Positions 34,831 through 49,300 of a stretch of DNA of 64,000 nucleotides are shown here, in pieces. Position 1 is the stretch's first letter. Every line of letters begins with the position of its first letter. The position numbers and the translations under genes were made by a program. The stretch spans positions 434,001 through 498,000 of the forward strand of contig VZSE01015569.1 in assembly GCA_013398275.1 (NCBI GenBank), given 5' to 3'. The stretch is from Promerops cafer (taxonomy: Eukaryota; Chordata; Aves; Passeriformes; Nectariniidae). The notes beneath the pieces were generated by a model. It saw only the letters and a list, made by a program, of their open reading frames with translations, searched no databases and had not been told where the DNA came from.

Positions 34831-36600
34831 CTCAAACCTGGGCGCAGGGGGAGCTGAGACACCGTTCTTCCTTCACCAGAAGTGTTTGGTCCAGGCTTAT
34901 TTTGCATTTCAGTCTCCAGGACAGTAGCTGCAAAGATCGGGAGAAAAAGCTCCTAGTGCGATCACTGAGGCACAAGGAACTGCCCAAGGGCATTTTGGCC
35001 AGTTCCTGCAGGAAGCTGCAGAGAGCTTTGGGAAAGCACGGCATAGGACACAAAGGCACCCTGCTTTCCAGCACAGGGCTTTAGAAGACACCTTTGCCAA
35101 ATCTGTACCCTGTTGTACTGCAGGGTCATCTTCTCTCCCATCACCTCCCTCAGGGGAACAGGAAGCCTTGATTTAGATGAGGAACCACCAAACCCCCAGC
35201 TGTACAGTATCAGGCAGGCACTGACTCACTTCAGCAAGTTCTACTGCAAAGGCACAGTAGAAGAGGCCATCATCACATTCCCAGAGGCTGCAAGGAAGAG
35301 GGACCACCACCCTTCCAGCAGGAGAAAGCCACAGGACAGGGCTCCAGGGGAGTATAATGGCTTTTCTCTCAGAGAAGACACTGCAGCTTTTTGAGCAAGA
35401 GCACATGCACCCACACCCCAGACAAATTTCAGGCAGTGCCTGCTGCTGCCAAATACTGCTCACACACTGGTCAGCCACCCACTTGGACAGTCTCAATAGC
35501 CAGAGCTCCTTGCCCACTCGTGGTCAGACACACCCACACTCCCTCACTGCAGAGGGACCCAGAGCAGAGTGTGTGCTGGAATCCATGTTTGAGCAGCACC
35601 CACCTGCCCAACAGTTTCAGCTGTTTCTTATACCACACAAAACCACAGTGGTCTTTCACATCCCCCCACCTCCCTCCAGAGTCACACTGAAGCCATCTGT
35701 AGCAGCATCTAAAGAGGCCCTGGGTTTGGAGCCTCTGGCAGTTCAGATCCAGTGCAGTTCCTCAGAATCTGGAAGTAAGAGTGCAGCTGCCACCAGCACT
35801 GGGCCCACGCTGGGTTCCCCCTCAGGAGAGGGACAGCACTGTCAGAACAGTGGCAGAGAGGGTGTGAGACCACTGCACCAAAGTGCTCTCAGAGGTGGCA
35901 CCTGAGTTAGCAGGAAAGCTACTGCTGATAGCACAGCCCTAAAAGAGCATTTTTAAATGTGTACAGAGGTACATACTGAAAATACAGGAATAACCCCACA
36001 AACTATATGCTGTAACAATCTGAATCCATTTTTCAAGAATTTAACACCAGGTGTCTTTTCTCTTCCAAAGCAGAAAAATGTTTTATTTCTTCAGACATAC
36101 TTAAACGTTAAATAATCTTTTACCTCTTTACAGCTCTTGCTACAAAAGAGGAAGAGTAGAAAGTTTTTTGTAGCTTGGTTTTTTGGTTTGGGTTTTTTTG
36201 TTGATTGTAGAAGAACATCACTAAGTTACTGCATATTTCCAACAACTCTGGACATTTTCCAATGTAAATATTGTAGTCCTACTGGGTGTCTGTCCTGCTT
36301 TTAATGCCTGAGCTGACCAGACATCAGATTTCCCCAAGGGCTCAAAGCCTCCAGTACAATTCCCTTTTCCCAGCTCATGGGTAAGTACCAATCAGACAAG
36401 TGGGAGTCAACCAAGTACTTGAACTGCAAAGGCAGTACTTGAACTGCAAACACAGGACTGTGTAAGAGAATCCATGTTCTCCAGCCACATAAGGACTTCT
36501 ACTGAAAAATGGGTCAACCACTAAACCTGTAACTATGTTGGACTGTCTGCAGTACAGTGAAGCACTTAAAAAAAGCCATCCAAAAGATCAACCAATACTA
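34831..36600. other. Intergenic between LAPTM4A and MATN3
   Basis: The gap from the LAPTM4A polyadenylation site to the MATN3 promoter holds no recognised gene. At 35.1-35.9 kb the sequence is less AT-rich and open in several frames, but no frame resembles a known protein and splice sites are not evident. Cis-regulatory DNA for MATN3 could lie here. Confidence 0.55.
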
Positions 36601-36622
36601 CTGGTAAACATTTTGTAAAAGA

Positions 36623-36628
36623 TTTATT
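36623..36628 (-). terminator. LAPTM4A polyadenylation signal
   Basis: AATAAA on the minus strand, about 680 bp after the stop, giving a 3' UTR of the expected order. No closer strong signal was noticed. Confidence 0.6.
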
Positions 36629-37308
36629 TAAGTATCATTTATCACAAAGAGGAAAATACATAGAAGATTAGAAGCATGCAACCATCTTCCACATTTCTAT
36701 TTATTTTTCTTGCATTCCCAGCTCGTTGTAATAGAACTCCTGTGCCACCCTCACTTGTTCCTCAAAAATACTGTTTCAAGACATAGGATAACCAAAAAAA
36801 CCACAATAAAAGGTAAGATAACATATGAGAAAAGTGCAAAGTAAAAAAGTCACATATATACCACATTCAAACCCTTCCCCCTTCCAAAGAAATGGATAAA
36901 GGCAAACTGTCATTTTGCTGCACGATCAGATTGTCTTTATGAACTACTTTACAAAAAATTAATATAAATTAAGGGCATAATCCTGCAGACACTTATAATT
37001 CCAGCTAACTTCAAACAGAGTGGCTCAATTGGTATTATTAAAAGCCACAAGTTAGTCACATGCGTAAGTTCTTGCAGGTGTAAGGCCCTAAGGCAATAAA
37101 ATGTTTAAGAGCATTAGGGAGAACAAAAATTAAAGCAAATGAAATCACTCTCAGATGTGTTTTGCTTAGTAAGTTCGTATCAAACATTTTAAACAGAACA
37201 GTTTGCTCCTAAAGCCCTGAATATTTCTATTACTTAAGCAGTTTTGCAAGATTAAAAGACAAAACCCCCAGGAAGCTGGTACAGATGTTAATGAACATAA
37301 AAATTGCT

Positions 37309-37383
37309 TCAGGCAGGTATGTAGGGAGGTGGAGGTTCCTTCTCAGGCATCTTCACTGCCATTTCATAGGTTGGCAGAACATA
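37309..37383 (-). CDS. LAPTM4A: LAPTM4A exon 7 and stop
   Basis: It encodes YVLPTYEMAVKMPEKE and PPPPYIPA, then TGA at 37,309-37,311. It carries the tail sorting and PY motifs. Confidence 0.97.
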   Translation of the reverse strand, partial: YVLPTYEMAVKMPEKEPPPPYIPA

Positions 37384-40300
37384 CTAAGGAGAAGACATTT
37401 TGAAGTGATTAATGCAAAAGATTTCAAACGGAAAAAAAAAAAAACAAAAGCACACATGGCCCCTCAGCAACTTTATCCTCTGTTGCAGGCAAAGTCATTT
37501 TAAGAATTTACTACTGTTCCTAGTAAGCAAATGAGGAAGTGAAGAAGGTGCAGGAGCAGTTTACTGCTCTGCTGAGCCTAATCCTGAGTCATTTGTTCTA
37601 TTTGCAAAGCAGCAAGGAAGGTCTGGACTGGTGCAATCAAAGCTTCCCTCTACCACAAGAAAAACATTCGAAGACTTCTCTCTAAAGACTCTCCTTTTAA
37701 GCACTGTCAGAATTTAGCTAAGAAATAACCCACCACAAAATTAGCTGCTTTAAAATTTTTTATCTTTCCAGTCTTTCTTTAGAAAGCTGGACAAGGCTTG
37801 GAAACATACATGGATGTGGTGAATTTCTACTTCAAAATAATTGATACTGCTTCCTTTTATCTCAAAAAGAGGTTTTACCTGTGGAGGAGCTTCAAAAGCA
37901 GGGTACACAGCAATCTCTGGCAAATTTCTGTTGATGATGTATTTATAGCAGTTCCATACACAGTTAATTAGGTATGCCTGAAAAAAAGATATTTCTCTTT
38001 TTAAACACCTCACAAACATTGGCTGATTCAGAAATTAGATGTTAGATTACATTCCTATGATAAAAAGGAGCATAAATCAACTTAGGCAATACATATCTGA
38101 GGAATGGTTGCTATTTCACAGACCTGGCCACATACCTATGTTGCTCTCCATTTAGCTTTGCCGTCACAGTGACTCAGACAGGATGCACCACACAGATTTT
38201 AGCAAAAGAATTCACAGATCCATTCAACTAATCTCTGTCTGCCTCAGCAGTGCTAATAAAATTAATCCCCAACTGGCTTATGCTTCTGTGGATCTCAGTC
38301 CAAACCTGCCAGGAGGAGGAGGTGAGGCCACAATCCCACTCATCCCCCAGTTAGCACTGTTTCTTCAACAAACTGCCAGTGTTAAGGAGAAGGCTCAAAC
38401 ACACAACTGAGGCAGCAGGGAGAGGGTAGAGCAATGAACCTTGAACTTCCAGTCAACACTGACTGCTGCAGAAAGAAACACTATCATGATATGATGAGGA
38501 TTATGGGTTTTTTATTACTAATTTGTGTAACATATTAACCTCTCCAAATCTCTCACTGGCAAGTTAGCACTGTTGTACAAAAGGTACCGAATTTCCCAAT
38601 CAATACACAAATGTTATCTACTGTATAAGGCTTTCACTCCCCCCAGTTAAACATTCCTCTTGGAAAAAGTATAGAAAAATCAGTAAAACTATTTTTCATC
38701 ATTTCATTTTTTCTTAAATGCAAACTGAATGAAATAAAGGAATAGTATCATGTACATCATCAATGTATATTATCAATTCATTTCTGTAATATGCTTTGTC
38801 TACATGAGAGTTTTTATGATTCAAATGAATGCCTCATTATTTAGATCTTCAAAAAGAAAGTAACTGGTAATATCACCCTTCAGCAGGGAGGAAGATGCAG
38901 GTCTAGAATTAACTTATACATTTCCTCATTCCATCATCTTCCTTCCAAAACTTGCATCCTGGTTTGTTAGGCACAGTGAGAGATTTTAAACATTTCGTTT
39001 ACAAACTTCTATGCATTAACTCAATATTATTTCACTACAAGCCTAATTACAAATATTAAAATTATCTCCACATAGACAAAAAGTCTTTTTGCATTTCTCC
39101 TTCCTACTGAGGAAGGGCAGAGCTGCATAAGCACACCCCACTGCATACACACAAGTTAGCTGAAGACACCAGTACACAACATATTAGACTTAAGTCATAC
39201 TGGAACTGAACATCCTAACAGTTGTGCTCAAAGAAGTTCTTACCTCAGCATTAAGAAGGTAGCTGGGTTCTGAATTCAGCACTGAGAATTAACTCAGATT
39301 GACAACATCTTAATATTTATTAACTCTTGCAAAAGACACATAATTAAGTTTTAACTTACCTTTAAAATGATAAATAAAACAAAGAACACCAGAACAATAA
39401 ACAACAGACAGCTGGAGTCCAAAGAAAGGAGATCATCTTTGTAAGGGAAATCCGGCTAGTGAAAAAAAAATGGGAAGAGAGAGAAAGGGAAGAGATAAGA
39501 ATGAACACTGCACAATCAAATATGATAGAAAAACATCCAAACTCACCAAGTGAAACAAACTCTTGTGTAAACTACTCCCCTGAAACAAAAAGTTCCATTT
39601 CTAACAAGTTTCCTCTTTATCCTCCCACAAAGCACAGTATTTATCCTGCCTCTGTCCCACAAGAACAGATCACTACAGTACAGTCTGTGTCCCTAGCCAC
39701 TTCATCAGTCTCATGCCAACACAGATTCTTCTTCACAACTCCAGGACAGTATTTGTACTTATGGTCCCCTACAACTCTTTAATGACTTAAGGTTAATTAC
39801 ATGCTGTGAGTCCAGCCTGTAAAACACAGGTGTGCAGCCTAAGAAGCAAACTTGGGGGAGCCGAAACAGAGCTTCTGAAAACCTGTCTCTTTTCCTTCCC
39901 TGACCACAGTAACAAAGCCCCTCTCAAACACCAATCTAACATTTTATCTGTTTTAAAAAGGACTTGTTTTTAAACATCTACTTGAACAGATCAAAACACC
40001 AGCCAGCCAGAGCTTGTGGTCCCTGCTGATGGTACATTCTATGCATTGACTCTTCTTGCAATTAAAACACAGGCAGTGTTAGTGAGAACTCCACTGCAGT
40101 TTCCTTAGAAAGTGTTGTTGCAACTTGAGAGGAGACACATAGAATGTAAAAAGGAAAGCCTGGAATCTCAGATTCCATGTGTAATGCTGTGGGAATCCTT
40201 ACCTACACTTCTCTTCCCGTTCCCTACCAAATAAGGTCAACACATTTTTAATCTGCAGTAGCAAATTTGCCACTGAGCCCCAATGCTTAAAGGGCATAGT

Positions 40301-43300
40301 TAAGTGTGTTAAAGAGCACACTTCCAAGTCCAGTTGTAGCCAACACAGTTTAAACCAGTAGTTCCCATCATAATTCTTTCCTTACTCTCCCTGGCTTTCC
40401 TTTTAGGGAGCAATGACAACTTTAACTCTTCCACCTCTGATAAGCTACCATTCCCATAATAACCACCTATGGCTGCTGCAGGCTGAATTCCTTTTTCTTA
40501 TGCACAGGAAAGGAAGTGTAGCTCAGTCACTGATCCAATTAAAACAAACTTTAATTTCAAATGTAAAATATCAACTTGAGCTGAATACTTACCAACTGAT
40601 CCAGGTAATCCTTGATTCTGGGCAAGTAGGTTAGAGAGCTGATGGCAACCAGACAACTGAGCACAAAGTCAAAGAGTTGGTAACAGAAAAATGGGATCAG
40701 CCAGCCTACACGATGCTAAGAAGAAATAGAAATTGTAAATTATTTCGTTAAAAAATCAAGTATCAACTTTAAAACCATGGATTATAAATATACTTACAGC
40801 AATGGCACCATACACCATCATTGCACTGATTGTGAACATGAGAAGGGAGATAGCAAACAGAACGCAGGCATTTTCTGCATTAAAAAAAAAAACCAGAAAG
40901 AATCAGTCATTCACTGGAGTTGTCACACTGCAGCTGACAGGTACCCAAGCTTTGTCCATAACTATGATCTGTTCTTAACTGACTCATCTGGGCCAACTAC
41001 CAGCAGCAGAACAGAGTAGTTCAGATCCTTCCTCACAAAAAAAGATTTAGTTCAAGAAAACCTACAACTACTTGGAAAAATCCCTCTGCCTTAATCAAAA
41101 GCCTGACTAAAGCCTAGGAACACCAATTAGAAGCTTGACATAGTTTGGCAGTAATGCACCATAATGATGCTGATTTGCAATATGTGTCAGTGCTGAAAGT
41201 ATGTGAGTGATTAACTTTACAACCAGGCAGAATCTTAAGTGAAGCTAACACAGTATCAACCTTTACACTTGAAAATGGTTTGGTTACGTAATTTGGTCAT
41301 TGGCAGTGGGAGCAGCACTGCTCCTTCAGTAACACTAAGGAAAACAGGAAATCACTGTGTGGAAGGTATCCCACTATTTACAAGAAAAGGCAGTTGAACA
41401 GAAACCAATTTGTAGCAAAATCCAGGACACTCATGGAAGCTGCATGATAAAGATTCTCCATGTGCATCACAGTTACTGACGACAAAAGAACAGCTGCTTT
41501 CCACCAGTTAGATTATACTTGTTCTTTTTTAAACACAAAGAAACCAGCTTGAGAATCTATAGGTGTGGTAAATTAATGAGTTTTAGCAACATTGAAGCCA
41601 AAATTTTGTGGTTCTCTTGCTTGAAAGAGACATTATCTGAGAACCCTTTCTACTCTGCAATTAATTTGAAAAGACACGCTGTGGAATCACTCATATCCGA
41701 TTCAGTGCAAGGTAATAATATCTACATACACAGATGGCATCAAGAAAGAGCCCCCCACATGTCTGAAATGCACCATGTTGATCAGACCTAGGTCTCAGCA
41801 ATCACAAGTAAGTGTGGCTGTTTTCTGAGGAGTTATTACTCACAATATACACAAGTGCAATAATACCTCTAGTGTTCTTTCATGCACACCAAACCATCTA
41901 GCCCAGATCCCAACATAAGGAATAATAATTTTTAAGTCAAAAGCACGTGACAGATTTTACACTTAAGAGTGAAGAAAGCACCTTCAACTCCAGAAGTGTC
42001 TTTCACTCATGTAAGTTTAAGGCTACCAAGTACACCAACAGCCCTTACAGATCATATGACATTTTACAGACATCTGCTGTCTGTAAATCAGACATCTGAT
42101 TTTACTTAATATCTTAGCACTCAACTCAGATCATGAACAATTAATCCAAAATGCTAAAAATCCAGTTTTGTGCTATACTATTTAACTTCGCTGAATCTGA
42201 GCCTCCCTAAATCTTCATGTAATACAACAGACTGAGGTAGAAGTGCCACACTACACATTTCTGCACATTTAAACCCAAGAGAAGCGAAGCATATGCTCAA
42301 GCTTAAAGATACAATAGTTAAAAAGCTTGACACCAATTACAGTTGTACACTCATACACTCAGTAACAGAGTGAAAAGTGGGCTTAATTCTGCTCATGATG
42401 CTTTCTCTTTCATTTACTCTGCAGGTGAAACTTAGAGAAACACTTCAGTTTCACCAAGGTACTTGGCATCGCAACTCTTCTTCGAAAGATATCAGGGTTT
42501 TCTTCTTAGTAAATTCATATGCAGGAGCTCTAAGGTATTTCCTGATCTATGAAGATGACCCAAAATTCTGAAGAAAAGTCTTTAAGCTTGTTTTCTGTTG
42601 CTTGCTTTACTGAGACAGCAAAGATAATTAATGTTTATGGAGAAAGTGAATCAGAGATATCCCACACATACTTCAATACTCCAAGCAATGGAAGGCCAAG
42701 AAATCTCATCGCTTAAGATGCTTGGGCATAAAATGAAGTTAAAATAATAGTCCATAAAGCTTTCTTTTTATTCTTGTAGAAGAATTCAATCCCAAAATAA
42801 TTGGAGAAAAATTCAGAAAACAAGATAACCATATTTATTAAAAGGTGTATGCATATATTACAACCTAGTGTAAGACAAATCCATGATACTGCATATTTTA
42901 TATTTCAATCAGCCAGCAGAGTTCTAGACCTACCAGCCATTCTCTCGGAAGCATAGTAATTTCCAATGACTTCATACTGGATATCAACAGTTGGCACCAT
43001 ATTTGGATGAGTCACTTCTACTGTCAACAAGATGCCCATCAGCAAGTTCACCACCTGAGAGAGATCACATTTACCTCAAGGTTAATTACACTGCAACAGC
43101 TAAGATCTTTTTAATGACCACTAATAATCCTTTATTTAGGTTAAAAATAAACTCCTCCCTTTGCCTGTATGTGGAAGCAAAAAAGAAGAGCCCAACTTAC
43201 AGTTAAATTTCAAGCTGATTTAGTTAAACCACTACCAAAAAACCACAAAGAGCATAGAGCACTTGCTAGGTTCAATGAATCACAACTAAATAACTTTGCA

Positions 43301-46268
43301 AATTGAGGGGATGGTGAGGTTCCTAGGGATTCAAATAACATAATTAAGCTGATGCTGCTTGATGAATGTACAGATTTGTGAACTGAAAAACTGGAAACAG
43401 TTAAAAAAGGTCAGGAAGGTAAAGGTACAGAATGAGGAATATTTGGAAAGAATTTCTGCTTTCTACAACAAATTGAGTTAATTTAACACCCAAATAAATT
43501 ACTGGGTTTCTGCCACATTTCAGCTTTAATAAGCTAGAGAGAACATCTCCCTCTGCTTCCCAGATCACTTATTAAATCCTCAGCAGTCCTTATCAGAAAG
43601 GTCTACACAACCACAGGAAAAGTTCAAAAGTTTCACACAAAGATCAACCCCCATAAAGTGTACACACTCAGCACAGGCTGTGTGCTCACCAGTGCTCCTC
43701 CCTCACACTGCCACTTAAAACTCCTTCTCTTGCCCCATTTTGGTACACACCAGAAACATCTTCACTAAGAACTCAAAGAATCAGTAGCTTAAGAGTAGTT
43801 TAAGCCTCTGTAAAATTGCCTTGACAGCATTTATAACGTATTCAAGGTTTACAGGGACATAGTTTCTGTTACTTATATCTGGAGACACATGCCAAAGGTT
43901 GCGTAACACAAAAAACTCACTATGGTATTTTCGAGCTGCAGACATTTTCCAATCAGTATTCAGTACTGTCACCACCACCACTAGGATCCCTTCCAACTAG
44001 CCTCAAAAGAAAAAAAAACTGGTTTGCAGTTTCTCACAACTTAAGAATATTTGCCAGGTATTTCTTCTTCTACTGGCATGGTTCCAGGAGTCAATGATGG
44101 TGGCAAGTCTATGTACAATTACTGAAGATTTCAGTCAGGAAAAAAAGCATTTTGAACCTTTTAAAAATTTTGAGACTCACATTTCCTATAACTTTTTTTC
44201 CTCTCACTGTTTTTATTTATTTTTCTTTTATTCCCAGGGGTTTAGAGATATATGGTGAAAAGTTTGCTTGCGCTTTCTGCTAAAAAGAACCCTTTAGTGG
44301 AATCAAAGTTGGTCACTTTGTAGAAATGCAATAATCTAATAATGTATTACACAAACTTACTAGAATTTCCAGCTATTTTGAGCCACTTGTATTTTTACAA
44401 GGCATTTTATGCCTTGGAATAGAAAACACGGTAGCCAAAACAGCTGTCAGGGAAGAACTGTGTTTAACTACCAATTTAGCCTCAAAATGCGCTTATTTTC
44501 ACTCTCACAGGACACTTCTTAAAGGGCAAACTGTGAAGTTGCTCACCTGCCTCTGGTCTTTAAATCTTATTTTGCTTCACCACTGGTCACAAATATAGAA
44601 CACTTTCATCTCCCACCTGGTTCATCCTTCTGTACTCTGGCCTTCTGCTCTCAATGCATTTTCAACCCTTCTATTTCCTCCTCTCTGTGAGGGAACTGGG
44701 GATATTGGAAAATACCTTACAGTACTTGTTTCAAAAAGCCCATGTCAAGGTTCAGGTCTCTGGCAGTTGAAACACTGATCTCTATAAAGCACAAAAGTAC
44801 ATGTTCAATTACAACTAAATCATTTCTTGTTTATACAGTCATGAGTTTGACTACCGTGATAGGCTATCTGCCTCAGGATAAAGAGTAAGCAGCACTTGAA
44901 TTACTACAGAAGTACTGAAGAACTTGAATGCCTCAGAATTTTGAGATTGTAATTCTCCATCTGTCACTTTTTTTTTATTTTCATCCTATCTGTGGTCCTA
45001 ATTTGGCATACCAAAGTCCTTAGTAATTTCACTGGTTACTGAGTGCAGTTCCAAGTATTAAAGGTTTATTTTCTCAACCTGAAATGGTATGCAAGTAAAA
45101 CAGAAAATAAAAGAGTCATTCAAAATCCAATCTATTAGAATCAATGAGACCAAATAAAAATAGTAAAAACCAAAACAAATCTAAACAAAAACAAACAAAC
45201 CCAAACCTCGGCCAATTAACACCTCAGGGTTTCCAGCACTCCATTACTGTTTACAAATCCATCACAACACTGAGCAATTAATCACATTTAACATATGCAT
45301 TTCAATTAAGAGCTACAGAGCCAGAGCCTCTATTTTAACTACTTCCATTCTTTCCCAGAAGCTTGATAACAGCAAGGCCACAAGGCTTGTTTCAAAATAA
45401 TCAATGTAACAGGCAGCAAGAATATGGTTTGGACCACAGAACATTGTTAGAGCTTTTAAGTACATACTCACCGCACATCAAACGTATGTTCACAAATGTC
45501 TACATAAAGTAGTCAGAAAAAACGTAACTCATGTATGCCTCAGTGCAATATGAGGATTAAATCCATCACCATCTCCCCCTCAAAAAAAAACAAACCCAAA
45601 AAAACCCCCAAGCCTGACAGTGGATACTGCAGCACCCTTAAAGTAACACCTCAGAAATCTCAGCAACCTCGTTCTCGTCTTTTTTGCTAGGAAATCAAAA
45701 ATAGTAACAAAAAAAATTGCAAAATGCATGTTCAAGTTATTATTCAAAAAACAATTCCATTAAGATGAAAATAACCTTAATTTAGTTTTGTAGTAGTTTA
45801 AGGAGTGTATTTTACACTTCCATATCTGAGATAGCTAAGTTTAACAGTTTAGTGTAGCTTGTACCAAAACTCAAATAGCTGAAATTTCAAATTCTCAAGT
45901 AGAAAGTCAGATTTATTACACACTGGTAAACAGAAATATTAGCTCCCCATATGATTAGAACTCAAACAACTGTGGAACTATTAACCAGCATTAGCTTTTT
46001 AATTAGTGAGTTTTATCTCCACAGTGCACACTTTACGCCTCAGCACGTAAGTGCTTCATCTCTCTGGAGGCCTGAACATGAAGTCTAGTTTTCCCCAAGC
46101 ACTCTGAGTGACTTGGGCAAAACCAAGAATTCTTGCTTATGATTTGCCTATATCCTTTTAAGAGGGGAAAGAGGGAAATTGCCTTGCACTACTACACTCA
46201 TTTTCCTTTCACTTTTCCAGTATTTTTTCCCTAGACATGTTCCCAAAGAAAAAAAAAAAAAAAAAAAN

Positions 46269-46304
<36 letters not shown>

Positions 46305-49300
46305 AAACAGAAGATGGAGATTCTGATTTGGTCTGGTTTATTAGTATATTGAAACAATACAAACTGAAGAAGAGTAATTTTAAATAGAGTACTTCAGAGC
46401 CCCTAGCACTACAAGTATTAGACTGAGACCAGTTATATTGGCTCATTTCTGTCAATCTGGTTCAGTGAACAAACAATTCCAGAGATCCCCTCATGCTCCT
46501 GCTAACCAGCGGCAACTGCATCACTGACTCCAGCCCTGAAGTTTGCTGCCAGAACGCACCAGCCCCTCCCTCCAAACCAATACTATTGGCTTTTATGCTG
46601 TTTACTGAACTCTGATCCCATTTTTGCCAGTGCAGTGTTTGTGCTTCCGGTTTCTGGAAAGTGCAGTGCCCAATATGAAAGTTTACAGGAAGAAACAAAC
46701 TTCAAAGCAACACGACTGCAATTATGGAGAGAGGAACAGGAGGTTTCTTTTTCCTTCCTACACAGAACAGCAGTGGGTGTTGCAGGGCTAACCAAGCTTT
46801 ATCAGTCCTGGAACTGAAGTGCAATTCTGCCATAAATATTCTTAACTTGTCTTTTGGCAATACACTTTTATTTATTGATCACAAACAGCAGCAGCACACG
46901 GACAGAACTGTGCTTGAGACACACTCTGTTCACACAGCATCAGCAGCAGACATTTTAGAAGGTAGTCCTCGTTCTCTCTGGACTTGCAGAAGCACACAGC
47001 AAGGACAGTGATAAAACTGTTCTAGTGAGGAGCAAAGTTAATTACATGCATGACTTAAGAGCACACAAATAAGCAAGGAATAGGAAAATGCCTAAAGAAA
47101 TAGTTACATAAGAATAACACATGTATTAAGTAGACAGAAGTCTTATCTTACTAAAACATCTGGAGTAGATTGCTATGAGACTCCATTTTAAGTTTGATAG
47201 CAAATTCCTTCAGGACTGCACTGCACGAGAACACAGTTTATATAGGAAACAGCAAGATTTTCAGTAACATAAAACTATTCTTGAACTAAACATTCTCCCC
47301 CTCCAAAAAGCTGCGTCCTTAAAAAAAAAAAAAAAACAAAAACACACACACCAAATACAAACAAAAAAGCCCACCAAACCCACAAACCAAAAAAACACCA
47401 CCCCACACAAAAAGTTACTACTATTTGTCCCACCGTAACTTAAAAGCAGAGATTATTTAATTGATTTAGAAATACTTCTCATAAGAACCTGAAAGACTAA
47501 GTTAGAGCTATACTTAAAGGGTGCATTAATTAACATGTCTAAAAAACCTGACATATTCTGGACCATTTTTTTAACGTTTGGCAGCAGGCAATTAAACAAC
47601 TTTCACTGTCCAAACCGTATTTTACCTTCAAGAAAGTGTAATTTATAGTTGTATTCTGATTTTAAAGCACTAGGCAAGACCACCTAAAGCTTCATGCTAT
47701 AACCCTATTTCAGCTCAAACAGCCAACTGTTGCCATACTTAAAAGTTCTCACCCTTTCCCAGGTGACAGCTGAGAACTGGATAAAAATATTCAACACACA
47801 GTTTAACAAAGTGTTCGATACACAGGGTTTTTTTAATAAAAACCCGCACCTCTGAAGCACTTTGCATGCCCCCTGCTACCTTGAACTCAGCTCTACTTTT
47901 CCCTCTAGCAGACCGAGTGGCTGCGGTTACACGAGATCAAAGCCGCACTCCGCCCCTGGAGCCGCAGCCTCACGGGTGCCCGGCGCAGCTTCCACCGTCC
48001 CCGGCACCCCTTCAGAAAGAAGAAAGAGGTGCCACATCCAGGCAACAAGAGGAAACATAAGCACAGCAGGAGAGGTAGAAGCTGGAAGTGCTACCAGGTC
48101 TGTGGCCACGGAAACATCTCCCTGTCCCCCACCCCCAGCAAGTTCCTGGGTTTACAGACACTCCCGCGAACAGGAATCGCAGTGCGGAAGGCAGCGAGGT
48201 GCTTTTGTTCTGTAACAAGGATTACTGCCCCCCTTACTGCTAGCGATCTGTGCTTTACTTGAGGGACCAGAAGCGTATACTTGAACTACATCCATCAGCA
48301 CAGGTTTGCGGGTTTCCAAAAGAAGTTTGATTCTCAATACTGTAGAATAGATCTTGTCCTTTGAAATGAGCTAATAATAGAACTTAATCAGCACCAGGAC
48401 TTTTGTATAATTTCTTTTTGAAAAAGAGATACCTTTTCCCTAAAGTTTTGTTACATTTCCAACCCCCTACCCTGCCTTTTCCTCAGGTCCTTTCTCTCCA
48501 GCGGTTTTGTTTGCCTGTACATTTTTTTGCCAACTGAGGGACCAAGATGCATAAGAATAAGTGATCTCCCCATACTTGTTGAAAATAAACCATAAACTCT
48601 CCAAAATCAAAACCCCATGCCTTTAAAGGCAGTTTCTGTTCACGGCTGTTTCATATCAACACAAAAATCCAGCATTCTTTGTTTCTTAAAATCTGGAGAA
48701 GGGCAAGGGAGAACACAGGTTTTGATTACAGCTGCAGGAGAACAGAAAAGCTATGATGCAACTTTTGTAAACTATCCTCTCATTTTTACTGCCCAAGAGG
48801 GTGAAAGGGGAAGGAAATATGAGGAAATTACTTCAATAAAAAGGAGCTCAGGCCCCCTTTAAGGGAACCAAGAGAAGTTGGGGCTCCAGGCCTTTACCTT
48901 GCTGGAACTGTTTTCACATTTCTATTTCACACTAGTTCAGAACTTTATCTTTAATATTCCATCTTTCACTACCACAGCTCCTTCTCCGAAAGAAAGCACT
49001 CATCAGTCAGAAAAAAAAGAGGTGTTTTGGAAGCCAAATTTGTTTCCACTGCTCTTCAATCACTCTGTCGAGAACAGAGTATGGAATAAGCAGGAACTTT
49101 CCTTGCCACAAAGCTCTTGCTCATTCTGGAGAGACACATCTTCCTCTCAGAGGTTACACACCACTCACTCATCTTATTCCCCTATTATATACCCCAAATT
49201 CCAGTCTCCCCCAACTCTTCTCCTTTACCAAGGACACGTTCAGGACGGTATTAAAGTCTCAATCCCTCCAAACTAAAAAACAGAAGAGTAACACAATCTC

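Noticed and set aside
34256..34927. Alternative open frames at the MATN3 first exon, including one starting at 34,705
   Set aside because: They are proline- and arginine-rich products of a CpG island. Only the frame starting at 34,607 gives a signal peptide.
35357..35905. A 182-codon plus-strand open frame
   Set aside because: It lies in locally less AT-rich sequence with other frames open too, and it resembles no known protein. No splice or promoter context supports it.
46148..46455. Minus-strand frames with long phenylalanine runs
   Set aside because: They are the poly-A tract at 46,249-46,303 read as TTT codons, across an undetermined base.
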